NCBI GenBank assembly: GCA_036725345.1
Contig: DAIMEJ010000002.1
Coordinates: forward strand, 207,246 to 271,245
DNA length: 64,000 nt
From: JAPLJU01 sp036725345
GTDB lineage: Bacteria; Desulfobacterota; Syntrophia; Syntrophales; UBA2192
Reading direction: 5' to 3'
Shown here: positions 50,539-58,954 of the stretch, piece by piece
How positions within the stretch are numbered: position 1 is the stretch's first letter
Layout: each line of letters begins with the position of its first letter
Notes under the pieces: model-generated
Told to the model about the DNA's origin: nothing
Seen by the model: the letters and a program-made list of their open reading frames with translations, nothing else
Databases searched by the model: none
Position numbers and translations under genes: made by a program

Positions 50539-51654
50539 GTGTCGAGACTATTTGAAAAAACAGGTATCAAGGGCATGATGTTGGCGAACCGCTTCGTTCG
50601 ATCCGCTACCTGGGAAGGGATGGCTTCGGAGGAGGGGGCCTGCACACCGCAGCTCGTGGAGTTGATGTGCGGCCTGGCTACCGGCGGTGTGGGTCTCATC
50701 ATCACGGGTAACACCTATGTGCGCCCGGAAGGTCAGGCGGCGACGCGCCAGCTCGGTATTTCCAGTGACGCCTTCGTGCCGGGCCTCAGGCACATGACGG
50801 ACGCCGTGCACCGGCTTGACGGGAAAATCGTCCTTCAGCTTGCCCATGGAGGCCTCCTTTCCAGTAAAAAATTGACGGGTCTTCAACCGGTCGGTCCGTC
50901 CATCGTCGAGGAAGTCTCGCGATCCCAGCGGGGCTCGGAAATGACTGTTGAGGAGATTCATGAACTGGCCCTGGCTTACGGGAAAGCGGCCGCGCGGGCT
51001 CGCACTGCGGGATTTGACGGCGTGCAGGTTCATGCCGCCCACGGATACCTCCTGAGCCAGTTCCTGTCTCCCTTTTTCAACAGGAGAGGGGACACTTATG
51101 GCGGCACCGTATCGGGGCGGGCCAAGATTCTAGTGGACATCCTGACGGAAATCAGGAAACACGCGGGAGACGATTATCCCGTCCTTGTCAAGCTCAATTC
51201 ACGCGATTTCATTCAGGGGGGGCTCGAGCTGGAGGCCTCGCTCGAGACGGCGCTCATCCTCCAGGAGGCCGGGATCGATGCCGTCGAATTAAGTGGCGGA
51301 ACGCTCCTCTCGGGGGAACTCAGCCCTTCCCGGCGCGGTATCGAGAGGGCGCGTGACGAGGCCTATTTCAGGGACGCGGCGGAGTATTACAGGGGCAAGC
51401 TCAGGCTTCCATTGATCCTGGTGGGTGGCATCCGGTCCTTCGAGGTTGCCGATGATCTCGTGAGAAGGGGTGTCTCCGACTACATTTCCATGAGCCGCCC
51501 CTTTATTCGAGAACCCGGCCTTGTCAGACGATGGCACGAAGGAGACCGGAGGCAGGCCGCCTGCGTTTCCGATAACCGTTGCTTCAAACCGGCCCTCCTG
51601 GGTACCGGCGTCTATTGCGTAACGGACAAAGACGACAGGGAAAAAGCCGCGTAA
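50539..51654 (+). CDS. old yellow enzyme family NADH:flavin oxidoreductase
   Basis: A 371-residue FMN-binding TIM-barrel reductase: L-A-N-R-F-V-R-S-A-T at the start, Q-L-A-H-G-G near 105, H-A-A-H-G-Y-L-L-S-Q-F-L-S-P near 170 and N-R-R-G-D-T-Y-G-G. It ends after the barrel, so it is the single-domain YqjM type, without the iron-sulfur and NAD domains of dienoyl-CoA reductases. The GTG at 50539 follows a GGGGGG tract. It reduces activated C=C bonds. Confidence 0.88.
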   Translation: MSRLFEKTGIKGMMLANRFVRSATWEGMASEEGACTPQLVELMCGLATGGVGLIITGNTYVRPEGQAATRQLGISSDAFVPGLRHMTDAVHRLDGKIVLQLAHGGLLSSKKLTGLQPVGPSIVEEVSRSQRGSEMTVEEIHELALAYGKAAARARTAGFDGVQVHAAHGYLLSQFLSPFFNRRGDTYGGTVSGRAKILVDILTEIRKHAGDDYPVLVKLNSRDFIQGGLELEASLETALILQEAGIDAVELSGGTLLSGELSPSRRGIERARDEAYFRDAAEYYRGKLRLPLILVGGIRSFEVADDLVRRGVSDYISMSRPFIREPGLVRRWHEGDRRQAACVSDNRCFKPALLGTGVYCVTDKDDREKAA

Positions 51655-51670
51655 GCCCGCGAGGGTTGTC

Positions 51671-52105
51671 TCAGGCCGATTTCCCGTTCACACTTCCCGG
51701 AGGCCGGTGATAACCCACGGCCTGTCCCGCTGCGACAAGCTTCCCCGCGGAGTCACGCACATCGACCTGCCAGAGGCTCAGGCTTTTCCTGAGGTCGATG
51801 GCCCTCGCCTCTGCCGTTACGGTGTCTCCGGAGGACACGGCGTCCAGAAAATTGACCTTGATCTCCGCGATGAGGGCCCGGTAGTCCGTTGCGTTCGCCG
51901 CCACCGCCGCGGCCTGGTCAACGAGGGCCGATACAATCATGCCGTGCGCCCTGCCCAGGGCGTTGAGAAACTCGGGCCGGATATCGAGTGAAAGAAGCGC
52001 GTAGGCCCGCCGGATCTCCTTGAGACGGATTCCCAGAAAGGTGGCCATGGGGTCTCGGGCCACCACGTCACGAGCGTATCGCAGGCTTTCTTCTAACATA
52101 ACCAT
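51671..52105 (-). CDS. hotdog-fold (PaaI-type) thioesterase
   Basis: A 144-residue hotdog protein: P-x-A-T-F-L-G-I-R-L near residue 20, L-G-R-A-H-G-M-I-V-S-A-L-V-D-Q-A-A-A-V-A-A-N near 45-65 (helix with catalytic-type residue), and E-I-K-V-N-F-L-D-A-V-S-S-G-D. It probably hydrolyses acyl-CoA. The start at 52105 has GGAGG six bases upstream; the open frame to 52255 adds residues foreign to the family. Confidence 0.8.
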   Translation of the reverse strand: MVMLEESLRYARDVVARDPMATFLGIRLKEIRRAYALLSLDIRPEFLNALGRAHGMIVSALVDQAAAVAANATDYRALIAEIKVNFLDAVSSGDTVTAEARAIDLRKSLSLWQVDVRDSAGKLVAAGQAVGYHRPPGSVNGKSA

Positions 52106-52251
52106 TCTCATCCTCCACGATTCTTCGGCCTTGCATATCACTTGTTTTTCATGAGGGCAACCGGATGCTGCGAACAAGCGATCGGCGTCCCCGAGACGGT
52201 ATCGACAAGTCCGCCGGAAGAGAAATTCGGATGACCGAAGCGGGGGTCCTG

Positions 52252-52797
52252 TCAAAAAATATCGTACTGGAAACGGGCGATGACGTGGAGCCTGGAGATA
52301 TTGAAATTTTCCGGCAGGGGTGCATAGGGAGCCGCCGCCTTCACGACGGCAAGGGCCCCGCTGTCGAGGTCTTCAAAGCCTGAGGAGCAGAGGATATCGG
52401 AGCCTAGGAGGTCTCCGCTGCTGGTGATTGAAAATCGAAGAACCGCGGTGCCTGTTTGCTTTTTTGCGTAAGCCTCGGGCGGGTACTCCCACCGCTCCTC
52501 GATCTGTTTCCTCAGGCGGTTGAGATAATCAACGTACTTCCTGCCCGAACGACCGAGTTCCACCGTGTCTTCTCCCCGGTATCGCTCTAGGCCGGAGAAC
52601 CCCGTGGTTTTTGGGGAATCTTTCGGGATTGTTTTTTTGCTCTGAGGGTCTCCCGGCGTCTGCGAGGTGAGTTCGACCTGAAACACTTCTTCCGGAGCCC
52701 CGGCGTACCGCCCGATGAAACCGGCAGCCGAAAGAACGGTCAGGTGACCGGCCAGGGATAGCAGGACAAAAAGGGTCATCATTCTGGGGGGGGTCAT
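52252..52797 (-). CDS. TonB-family energy transducer
   Basis: A 181-residue protein with an N-terminal membrane helix (residues 8-27) and a C-terminal TonB domain: R-K-Q-I-E-E-R-W-E-Y-P-P-E-A near 93, G-T-A-V-L-R-F-S-I and the terminal P-L-P-E-N-F-N. The linker is short, lacking the proline-rich spacer of classical TonB. No exbB, exbD or TonB-dependent receptor is in the window. Confidence 0.8.
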   Translation of the reverse strand: MTPPRMMTLFVLLSLAGHLTVLSAAGFIGRYAGAPEEVFQVELTSQTPGDPQSKKTIPKDSPKTTGFSGLERYRGEDTVELGRSGRKYVDYLNRLRKQIEERWEYPPEAYAKKQTGTAVLRFSITSSGDLLGSDILCSSGFEDLDSGALAVVKAAAPYAPLPENFNISRLHVIARFQYDIF

Positions 52798-52942
52798 ATC
52801 CGACAGCGCTCCCGGTTCAAGAGGTGATATAAACGATGGGTGCGAAGTAAATCAAGGTTATATCTCCGGGGGTCCTTCCGACGGCCCGCCTCCCGCATTT
52901 GACACGAGCGGAGACATTGCAGTATAGAGTGGAGCAATTATC

Positions 52943-53437
52943 ATGCCCCGAAGGGGCGGGTTTAAAGCCGGGAAGCCCATGGACAGAGACGAAAAATTCA
53001 TGGCGATCGCCCTCGAGGAGGCCGAGGAAGCCATCCGGAAGGGCGAAGTCCCCGTGGGCGCCGCCGTTACCCTTGGCGATGACATCCTCGCGAGGGCTCA
53101 CAACAACCCCATCGCCCTCAGGGACCCCACGGCCCACGCTGAAATTTTAGCGCTTCGCGAAGCCGCGCGGAGGCTCGGCAATTACCGCCTCACGGGGACG
53201 ACCCTCTACGTCACCGTAGAGCCCTGCATCATGTGTGTCGGGGCCATCGTTCATGCCCGGATTTCGAGGCTGGTCTACGGTGCCGCCGATCCGAAAAACG
53301 GGGGTGTTGCCTCCCTTTACCGTATTCTCGAGGACCGGAGGCTGAACCATGCGGTGGCAGTGAAAACGGGCGTTTTAGCGGCACTTTGCGCCGAACTTTT
53401 GAGTAGATTTTTTAGGGAAAAGAGGATAAAAAAATAA
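52943..53437 (+). CDS. tadA: tRNA-specific adenosine deaminase
   Basis: A 164-residue deaminase that converts A34 to inosine in tRNA-Arg(ACG). Zinc ligands and catalytic glutamate are in H-A-E-I near residue 69 and P-C-I-M-C near 93-97. The start at 52943 has GGAG nine bases upstream; the methionine 12 residues later (52979) is an alternative. It is directly followed by two serine tRNA genes. Confidence 0.93.
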   Translation: MPRRGGFKAGKPMDRDEKFMAIALEEAEEAIRKGEVPVGAAVTLGDDILARAHNNPIALRDPTAHAEILALREAARRLGNYRLTGTTLYVTVEPCIMCVGAIVHARISRLVYGAADPKNGGVASLYRILEDRRLNHAVAVKTGVLAALCAELLSRFFREKRIKK

Positions 53438-53443
53438 TCAGAC

Positions 53444-53536
53444 GGAGAGATACCGAAGTGGTCATAACGGGACCGACTCGAAATCGGTTTGAGGGCCAAA
53501 AGCCCTCACGGGGGTTCGAATCCCCCTCTCTCCGCC
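53444..53536 (+). tRNA. tRNA-Ser (CGA)
   Basis: Class II tRNA. The acceptor GGAGAGA pairs with TCTCTCC, the anticodon loop is CTCGAAA giving anticodon CGA, the long variable arm is GGGC-CAAAA-GCCC-like, and the T loop is GTTCGAATCC. A genomic CCA follows the discriminator G (to 53537). Confidence 0.95.
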
Positions 53537-53579
53537 ATTATTGTGAATAGCGTTTTACATCCGGCAAGTTGACTTTAAG

Positions 53580-53671
53580 GGAGAGATGCCAGAGAGGCCG
53601 AATGGGCACGACTGGAAATCGTGTGTGCGCCCCTCAAAGGTGCACCGGGGGTTCGAATCCCCCTCTCTCCG
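53580..53671 (+). tRNA. tRNA-Ser (GGA)
   Basis: Class II tRNA with the same acceptor stem and T arm as its neighbour 43 nt upstream. The anticodon loop CTGGAAA gives GGA, and the long variable arm TGCGCCCCTCAAAGGTGCA is plain. CCA is encoded at 53672-53674. Confidence 0.95.
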
Positions 53672-53690
53672 CCAGATGTCTATTCAGGAT

Positions 53691-53795
53691 ATGATAGCCG
53701 GGCCCCGTGCGACAGAGGATTGTGAACCCCGTCAGGTCCGGAAGGAAGCAGCGGTAGCAATAACCGACGTGTGCTACGGGAATCCTGGCTATCAC
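53691..53795 (+). ncRNA. ffs: signal recognition particle RNA (4.5S, small bacterial type)
   Basis: About 100 nt folding into one long hairpin closed by GATAGCC (53693-53699) and GGCTATC (53787-53793). The conserved apical M-domain binding site reads GTCAGGTCCGGAAGGAAGCAGC (53731-53752). A T-rich run follows. It binds Ffh and targets membrane proteins. Its position directly before dnaX-ybaB-recR is the common arrangement. Confidence 0.93.
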
Positions 53796-53845
53796 CTTTT
53801 TCAAACCGGGGCCGGAATATGATCCGGGGAGAGTCATAAGTCCCA

Positions 53846-55522
53846 ATGGAATATCTTGTCCTCGCCCGCAAATGGAGACCTCAGGTATTTGAAGATGTTC
53901 TCGGGCAGGAACATGTCGTCAAGACACTGAAGAACGCTATCCGGCTGGGACGGGTGGCTCACGCTTACCTCTTCAGCGGGCCCCGGGGCGTCGGAAAGAC
54001 TTCCGTCGCCCGCATCCTTGCCAAGGCGCTCAACTGCGAGAAAGGCCCCATCGAAATCCCCTGCAACGCCTGCGTGAACTGCCGCGAGATCACGGAGGGC
54101 ACGTCGATGGATGTCAACGAGATCGACGGCGCCTCCAACCGGGGTATCGACGAGATCCGGGAGCTTCGGGAAAATGTGAAATTCGCGCCCGCATCGTCGC
54201 GATACAAGGTCTACATCATCGATGAAGTTCACATGCTCACCAGGGAAGCCTTCAATGCCCTGCTGAAGACCCTGGAGGAACCGCCCGCTCATGTCATCTT
54301 CGTCTTTGCCACGACGGAAACGCAAAAAGTGCCGGCGACCATTCTCTCCCGCTGCCAGCGTTTCGATTTCAGACGACTGTCTCTGAAGCACATCACCGGC
54401 AACCTCCGGCAGATCGCCTCGTCGGAAGGCATCCAGATCAGTGACGGCGGACTGGCTCTCATCGCAGAGGCAAGCGAGGGGAGTGTGAGGGACGCGCAGA
54501 GCATCTTCGACCAGGCCATCTCCTATGCCGGGACCCCAATCGGGGACAGCGACGTCGAGGAACTTCTCGGCGCCGCCGACCGGCGCTTTCTCTTCAGCCT
54601 CTCCGACGCCGTCCTGGCCGGTGACGCCGGCGCCTGTCTGCGCGTCATCGAGGAGGCCTATTTCGCGGGGCTGGACATGAAGGTGTTCTACGGGATGCTC
54701 CTCAACCATTTCCGCAACCTCCTCCTGGTCAGGATCACGGCGGCTGACCCGGCTGTGATGGACCTGCTGCCCGACGATGTCGCGCGTTTGAGTCAACAGG
54801 CGGAGAAGGCATCGGCGGATACCCTCCAGAGGCTCATGGACATCCTCCTGGACGAGGAGGAAGCGGTGAGGAGGAGCCTCGATGCGCGTCTGAACCTCGA
54901 GTTCACGCTGGTCCGGATGGCCCGCCTCCAACCCAGGATCCCGGTGGATGAGATCCTTGCGAAGATGGAGGAGCTGGAGAGGAGGCTTTCGCAGAAAAGC
55001 GGCAACCGCCCGTTGCCGTCCCGTACGGAAACAGATCCATCGCCCGCGAAGCCGCCCCTTGCGAAGGAGGCTGCCGGAGAGCCGGCCACCGCGGAAAGAG
55101 CGGGGCCTGTTTCGGAGGAGAACCTGTGGGAATCCTTCAAGGAATTCGTCAAGAAGAAGAGCTACCCCATCTGGTCAAAGATCGAGCCGGGACGGTTTCT
55201 GGGGTACGAGGAGCGAACCTTCAGGATTGGCTTCCCGGAGGGGTATCTCTTCCTGGATTATTTCAAGGAACAAGAGCACAAGGCTCGCCTGACGGAGATC
55301 GCCGGGGAATTTTTCCGCGAGGACGTCGCCGTGAAAATCGAGTCGCTGAAAACGGCAAACCCGGGGACGGGCGACCATGATGCCGGCCACCCCGCTGCGT
55401 CGAATAACCGGACGGGCGACATCCGGCGCGAGGCACTGAACCACCCCGTCCTGCAGAAGGTGATGGATGTCTTCGAGGGCGCGGAGGTTCGCGAGGTGAT
55501 CGTCAGGAACAATCATACTTAA
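53846..55522 (+). CDS. dnaX: DNA polymerase III subunits gamma and tau
   Basis: A 558-residue clamp-loader ATPase: Walker A G-P-R-G-V-G-K-T-S near residue 45, the zinc module with C-x8-C-x2-C-x2-C (C-E-K-G-P-I-E-I-P-C-N-A-C-V-N-C), D-E-V-H-M-L-T near 129 and SRC-type S-R-C-Q-R-F. The C-terminal 200 residues form the tau-specific part. I saw no slippery A-AAA-AAG site, so a shorter gamma product is not supported. Confidence 0.95.
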   Translation: MEYLVLARKWRPQVFEDVLGQEHVVKTLKNAIRLGRVAHAYLFSGPRGVGKTSVARILAKALNCEKGPIEIPCNACVNCREITEGTSMDVNEIDGASNRGIDEIRELRENVKFAPASSRYKVYIIDEVHMLTREAFNALLKTLEEPPAHVIFVFATTETQKVPATILSRCQRFDFRRLSLKHITGNLRQIASSEGIQISDGGLALIAEASEGSVRDAQSIFDQAISYAGTPIGDSDVEELLGAADRRFLFSLSDAVLAGDAGACLRVIEEAYFAGLDMKVFYGMLLNHFRNLLLVRITAADPAVMDLLPDDVARLSQQAEKASADTLQRLMDILLDEEEAVRRSLDARLNLEFTLVRMARLQPRIPVDEILAKMEELERRLSQKSGNRPLPSRTETDPSPAKPPLAKEAAGEPATAERAGPVSEENLWESFKEFVKKKSYPIWSKIEPGRFLGYEERTFRIGFPEGYLFLDYFKEQEHKARLTEIAGEFFREDVAVKIESLKTANPGTGDHDAGHPAASNNRTGDIRREALNHPVLQKVMDVFEGAEVREVIVRNNHT

Positions 55523-55539
55523 GGAGGTTGCAACCTTCC

Positions 55540-55851
55540 ATGAAGGATATCGGAAAGTTCATGAAGCAGGCTCAGCAGCTCCAGGAGAAGATGGCCCGCC
55601 TCCAGGAAGAGCTTGCCGCGAGGACCGTGGAGGCCGGGGCCGGCGGCGGGATGGTCACCGCCGTGGTGAACGGCAAGTTCGAGGTTGTTGCACTTCGGAT
55701 TGAAAAGGATGTCGTCAATCCCGAGGACGTGGAAATGCTGCAGGATCTTGTCGTGGCGGCCGTCAACGAAGGAATTCGCAGGGCCCAGGAGATGGTCACG
55801 GGGGAGATGTCAAAACTCACGGGCGGTCTCCGAATCCCGGGATTGATGTGA
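55540..55851 (+). CDS. ybaB: YbaB/EbfC nucleoid-associated protein
   Basis: A 103-residue DNA-binding protein of the YbaB family: M-K-Q-A-Q-Q-L-Q-E-K-M near the start, the G-G-G-M-V-T-A-V-V-N-G-K-F-E-V core and the terminal G-L-R-I-P-G-L. It forms tweezer-shaped dimers. ATG at 55540 is chosen by family; an AAGGAGG box is 12 nt upstream, longer than usual. Lies between dnaX and recR, as in most bacteria. Confidence 0.93.
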   Translation: MKDIGKFMKQAQQLQEKMARLQEELAARTVEAGAGGGMVTAVVNGKFEVVALRIEKDVVNPEDVEMLQDLVVAAVNEGIRRAQEMVTGEMSKLTGGLRIPGLM

Positions 55852-55861
55852 AGAGGTTTTC

Positions 55862-56488
55862 ATGACGGGTTACGCGCTTCCCATCAGACGCCTGATTGTC
55901 GAGCTCACCAAGTTGCCCGGGATCGGCGAGAAAACGGCCACGCGGCTTGCCACGTTCATCCTGAGGTCTTCCGAAGAGGATGCGAAAAAGCTCGCGGAGA
56001 GCATCCTGGATGTCAAGGTCAGGATCCGGCTCTGCCGAAACTGTTTCAATCTCGCCGAAGGGGAGCTTTGTGAAATCTGCAGGGATCCGGGCCGGGAGAA
56101 GGAGACCATCTGCATCGTCGAGGATCCCGACGCCCTGATTGCCGTGGAGGAAAGCGGTGTGTTCAACGGGAAGTATCACGTCCTCCACGGTGCCCTTTCG
56201 CCCCTCGACGGCGTCGGTCCGGAGCAGCTGCGACTGAAGGAGTTCATGGGGAGGATCTCCTCGGACGGCGTCAGGGAGGTCATCGTCGCGACGAATCCCA
56301 GCGTGCAGGGGGAGTCCACGGCGCTTTTGATAACGAAACTCCTGAGGGAAAGGGGCATAACGGTCACGCGGATTGCCCTGGGCATTCCCGTGGGCGGGGA
56401 TCTCAAATACACGGACAGGATGACCCTCGCAAAGGCCATGGAATTCCGCAGAAACATGGAGGAAACGGGGAAAAAGCAGAAACCCTGA
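55862..56488 (+). CDS. recR: recombination mediator RecR
   Basis: A 208-residue protein with the helix-hairpin-helix L-P-G-I-G-E-K-T-A-T-R near residue 19, the zinc finger C-R-N-C-x8-C-x2-C (residues about 58-73) and the Toprim domain with I-C-I-V-E-D near 82. With RecFO it loads RecA at gaps. Ten bases after ybaB. Confidence 0.96.
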   Translation: MTGYALPIRRLIVELTKLPGIGEKTATRLATFILRSSEEDAKKLAESILDVKVRIRLCRNCFNLAEGELCEICRDPGREKETICIVEDPDALIAVEESGVFNGKYHVLHGALSPLDGVGPEQLRLKEFMGRISSDGVREVIVATNPSVQGESTALLITKLLRERGITVTRIALGIPVGGDLKYTDRMTLAKAMEFRRNMEETGKKQKP

Positions 56489-56541
56489 AACCCTCCCCAG
56501 TTTAGCCGTTAATCGAAGAATATTTCCGGGGAATTTCCAAA

Positions 56542-57393
56542 ATGCCATCTCTTCGAAGAATATCCTGCGGGACCGTCCGGGATACGGTGGAAAGACTCTT
56601 TCTCGAGGCGAGTACGGATCTCGGCAAAGACGTGATCGGGGCGATCCGGAAGGCCGCCTCCGTCGAAAAGGCCGAGCTCGGGCGGTTTGCCCTGGAGCGT
56701 ATCATTGAAAATGCACGCATTGCCCGGGAAGAATGTCTCCCACTCTGCCAGGATACCGGCATGGCCGTTGTTTTCCTGGAACTCGGCCAGAACGTCCATG
56801 TGACCGGCAGCAATCTCTACGATGCCGTCCAGGAAGGTGTGCGACGGGCTTACCGGAAAGGCCATCTGCGGAAATCCATCTGTGACCCGCTCAGCCGGTC
56901 GAATACAGGTGACAATACACCGGCCGTCATTCACACGGAAGTCATCCCCGGCAACCGCATCGGGATCAAGGTGATGCCGAAGGGCGGCGGCAGTGAAAAT
57001 ATGAGTTCCGTGAACATGCTTCTTCCCGCCGCCGGAACCGACGGAATCCGTCAGCTCATCGTGAACAAGGTCAGGGAGGCGGGCCCCAATCCCTGTCCGC
57101 CCACCATTGTCGGAGTCGGCATAGGGGGGTCCATCGAAAAGGCGGCCCTTCTGGCCAAAAAAGCCCTCCTGAGACCGCTCGGGCGGAGGAACCGCCGGGA
57201 TAAAAGGCTGGCAAAACTTGAAGCGGATACCCTGAAGGAGATCAATATGTTGGGCATCGGCCCCCAGGGATACGGCGGCGCGTCGACCTCGCTGGCCGTC
57301 CATGTGGAGATGATGCCCTGTCACATTGCGTCTCTCCCCGTGGCCGTAAACATCCAGTGTCACGCCGCGAGGCACAAAGAGGCCGTCATTTGA
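56542..57393 (+). CDS. class I fumarate hydratase, alpha subunit
   Basis: A 283-residue N-terminal half of the oxygen-sensitive [4Fe-4S] fumarase. Cluster cysteines appear in L-C-Q-D-T-G-M-A near residue 68, R-K-S-I-C-D-P-L near 112-116, and N-P-C-P-P-T-I-V-G-V-G-I-G-G near 186. It interconverts fumarate and malate, or acts on tartrate in related enzymes. The beta subunit follows immediately. Confidence 0.93.
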   Translation: MPSLRRISCGTVRDTVERLFLEASTDLGKDVIGAIRKAASVEKAELGRFALERIIENARIAREECLPLCQDTGMAVVFLELGQNVHVTGSNLYDAVQEGVRRAYRKGHLRKSICDPLSRSNTGDNTPAVIHTEVIPGNRIGIKVMPKGGGSENMSSVNMLLPAAGTDGIRQLIVNKVREAGPNPCPPTIVGVGIGGSIEKAALLAKKALLRPLGRRNRRDKRLAKLEADTLKEINMLGIGPQGYGGASTSLAVHVEMMPCHIASLPVAVNIQCHAARHKEAVI

Positions 57394-57394
57394 A

Positions 57395-57955
57395 ATGAAG
57401 AAACCAAGAAGCATTCGGACCCCTTTCGATGATCGGGTCTTACGGGGGCTCAGGGCGGGCGACCGGGTCCTTCTGAGCGGTGAAGTCTACACGGCGAGGG
57501 ATGTGGCCCACCGGTTGCTTCATGAAGCAATATTGCGACGCAAAAAAATTCCTATTCCCATCCGCGGACAGACGCTCTTCTACGCGGCGCCCACGCCGGC
57601 GGGGCCCGGCCGGGTCATCGGTTCCGTGGGTCCCACGACCAGTTCAAGGATGGATCCTTACACACCGAAGCTCCTCGAGGCGGGCATGAAGGGAATGATC
57701 GGCAAGGGCAGACGCTCCGCCGATGTCATCGAGGCCATCCGGAAGCACGGCGCCGTTTATTTCGGTGCCATCGGCGGCGTCGCGGCCCTCATGGCACAAT
57801 GCGTTCGGCGGGTCGAGGTCGCCGCTTACGGGGAGCTGGGGCCCGAGGCCATACTGAGGTTCACCGTCGAGGATCTTCCTCTGGTGGTTGTAAATGACGT
57901 CACAGGGGGCGATCTCTATGAAAAAGCAGGACGCCGCTTCGGGAAGAGGAAATAG
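57395..57955 (+). CDS. class I fumarate hydratase, beta subunit
   Basis: A 186-residue C-terminal half of class I fumarase: L-R-A-G-D-R-V-L-L-S-G near residue 14, the A-x-R-D-V-A-H arginine-aspartate, G-P-T-T-S-S-R-M-D-P-Y near 80 and K-G-x(6)-V-x-E-A-I. It starts one base after the alpha stop, so the two are coupled. Oxaloacetate/malate metabolism links it to the ferredoxin oxidoreductase operon that follows. Confidence 0.93.
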   Translation: MKKPRSIRTPFDDRVLRGLRAGDRVLLSGEVYTARDVAHRLLHEAILRRKKIPIPIRGQTLFYAAPTPAGPGRVIGSVGPTTSSRMDPYTPKLLEAGMKGMIGKGRRSADVIEAIRKHGAVYFGAIGGVAALMAQCVRRVEVAAYGELGPEAILRFTVEDLPLVVVNDVTGGDLYEKAGRRFGKRK

Positions 57956-57971
57956 TTTTTTCAAATAGCTA

Positions 57972-58000
57972 TTGACAGACAATGACAGTTCAGATAAGAA
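57972..58000 (+). promoter_or_regulatory. possible promoter of the 2-oxoacid oxidoreductase operon
   Basis: A perfect -35 TTGACA (57972-57977) with a weak -10, TAAGAA, 17 nt later (57995-58000). It lies in the 117-nt gap before the gamma subunit. Confidence 0.3.
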
Positions 58001-58072
58001 ATCGCTTTATATTTTCAAATCGGAGCTGACATCATTTCTGCAGTGCAAAAAAACCATCGTGGAGAACAGGGA

Positions 58073-58627
58073 ATGATCGAGATCAGGTGGCATGGAAGAG
58101 GTGGCCAGGGGGCGGTCACTTCGGTGGAGATGCTCGCCATGGCGGCCATCGAAGCAGGGAAATATGCGCAGGGATTTCCGGCGTTTGGTCCTGAAAGACG
58201 GGGGGCCCCGGTCATGGCCTTCAATCGCATATCCGATAAACCCATCAAGATCCGCTCCGGCATTTATCGCCCCGACGTCGTTGTCGTACTGGATCCCAGC
58301 CTGGTGGGTCTTGTCAACGTGACGGACGGGCTAAAGCCCGACGGTGTCCTTATCGTGAACACGACAAAAGCGGCATCGGAGATCAGAAAGGCCCTGAATT
58401 ACAAGGGCAAGCTCTTCACCGTCGATGCCACGCATATCGCCCGGGAGGAACTCGGTGTACCCATTACCAACACGACCATGCTCGGCGCCGTGCTCAGGGC
58501 AACGGGGGCCCTGTCCCTCAAGGACCTGAACGCTCCGCTGGAAGAGCGGTTCGGGCGCCTGGCGATCAAGAACATGAAGGCCCTGAAGCGGGCATACGAC
58601 GGCGTCAAAATGGCGCAAGCCGCCTAA
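58073..58627 (+). CDS. porG: pyruvate/2-oxoacid:ferredoxin oxidoreductase, gamma subunit
   Basis: A 184-residue gamma domain: W-H-G-R-G-G-Q-G-A-V-T near residue 6, G-F-P-A-F-G-P-E-R-R-G-A-P-V near 34 and N-T-T-M-L-G-A-V near 127. It helps bind CoA in the four-subunit enzyme. The ATG at 58073 has GGAG eight bases upstream. First of the gamma-delta-alpha-beta operon. Confidence 0.92.
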   Translation: MIEIRWHGRGGQGAVTSVEMLAMAAIEAGKYAQGFPAFGPERRGAPVMAFNRISDKPIKIRSGIYRPDVVVVLDPSLVGLVNVTDGLKPDGVLIVNTTKAASEIRKALNYKGKLFTVDATHIAREELGVPITNTTMLGAVLRATGALSLKDLNAPLEERFGRLAIKNMKALKRAYDGVKMAQAA

Positions 58628-58644
58628 CGAGACAGAGGTTTTAT

Positions 58645-58953
58645 ATGAAGAAGAAAAAAGCAGCGAGCAAAAAATGGCCTGAAAAATGGCAGGAAATCAA
58701 CCCGGGCTGCATGGTCTTTCTGCCCGGCAATGCCGCCGCCTACAAGACGGGAAGCTGGAAAGCCCAGAAGCCCATCCTGGACAAACAGAAGTGCATCAAG
58801 TGCGGGCTCTGTTACATTTTCTGTCCCGAAGGGTGCATCCAGGAGGACAAAGAGGGCTACTTCATCGCGGACCTGGATTACTGCAAAGGATGCGGGATCT
58901 GTGCCCACGAGTGCTGGCCCGAGGCTATCGCGATGGAGGAGGAGGTGGAATAA
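58645..58953 (+). CDS. porD: 2-oxoacid:ferredoxin oxidoreductase, delta (ferredoxin) subunit
   Basis: A 102-residue subunit with two [4Fe-4S] motifs, C-I-K-C-G-L-C-Y-I-F-C-P and C-K-G-C-G-I-C-A-H-E-C, both of CxxCxxCxxxC form. It passes electrons from the TPP site to ferredoxin. The N-terminus (G-N-A-A-A-Y-K-T-G-x-W) is typical of archaeal-type PorD. Confidence 0.93.
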   Translation: MKKKKAASKKWPEKWQEINPGCMVFLPGNAAAYKTGSWKAQKPILDKQKCIKCGLCYIFCPEGCIQEDKEGYFIADLDYCKGCGICAHECWPEAIAMEEEVE

Positions 58954-58954
58954 G

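Noticed and set aside
53586..53822. 78-residue open frame over tRNA-Ser and SRP RNA
   Set aside because: Entirely inside RNA genes.
53846..55522. Programmed frameshift in dnaX making a gamma product
   Set aside because: No A-AAA-AAG-type slippery heptamer with a downstream stem was seen at the expected place.
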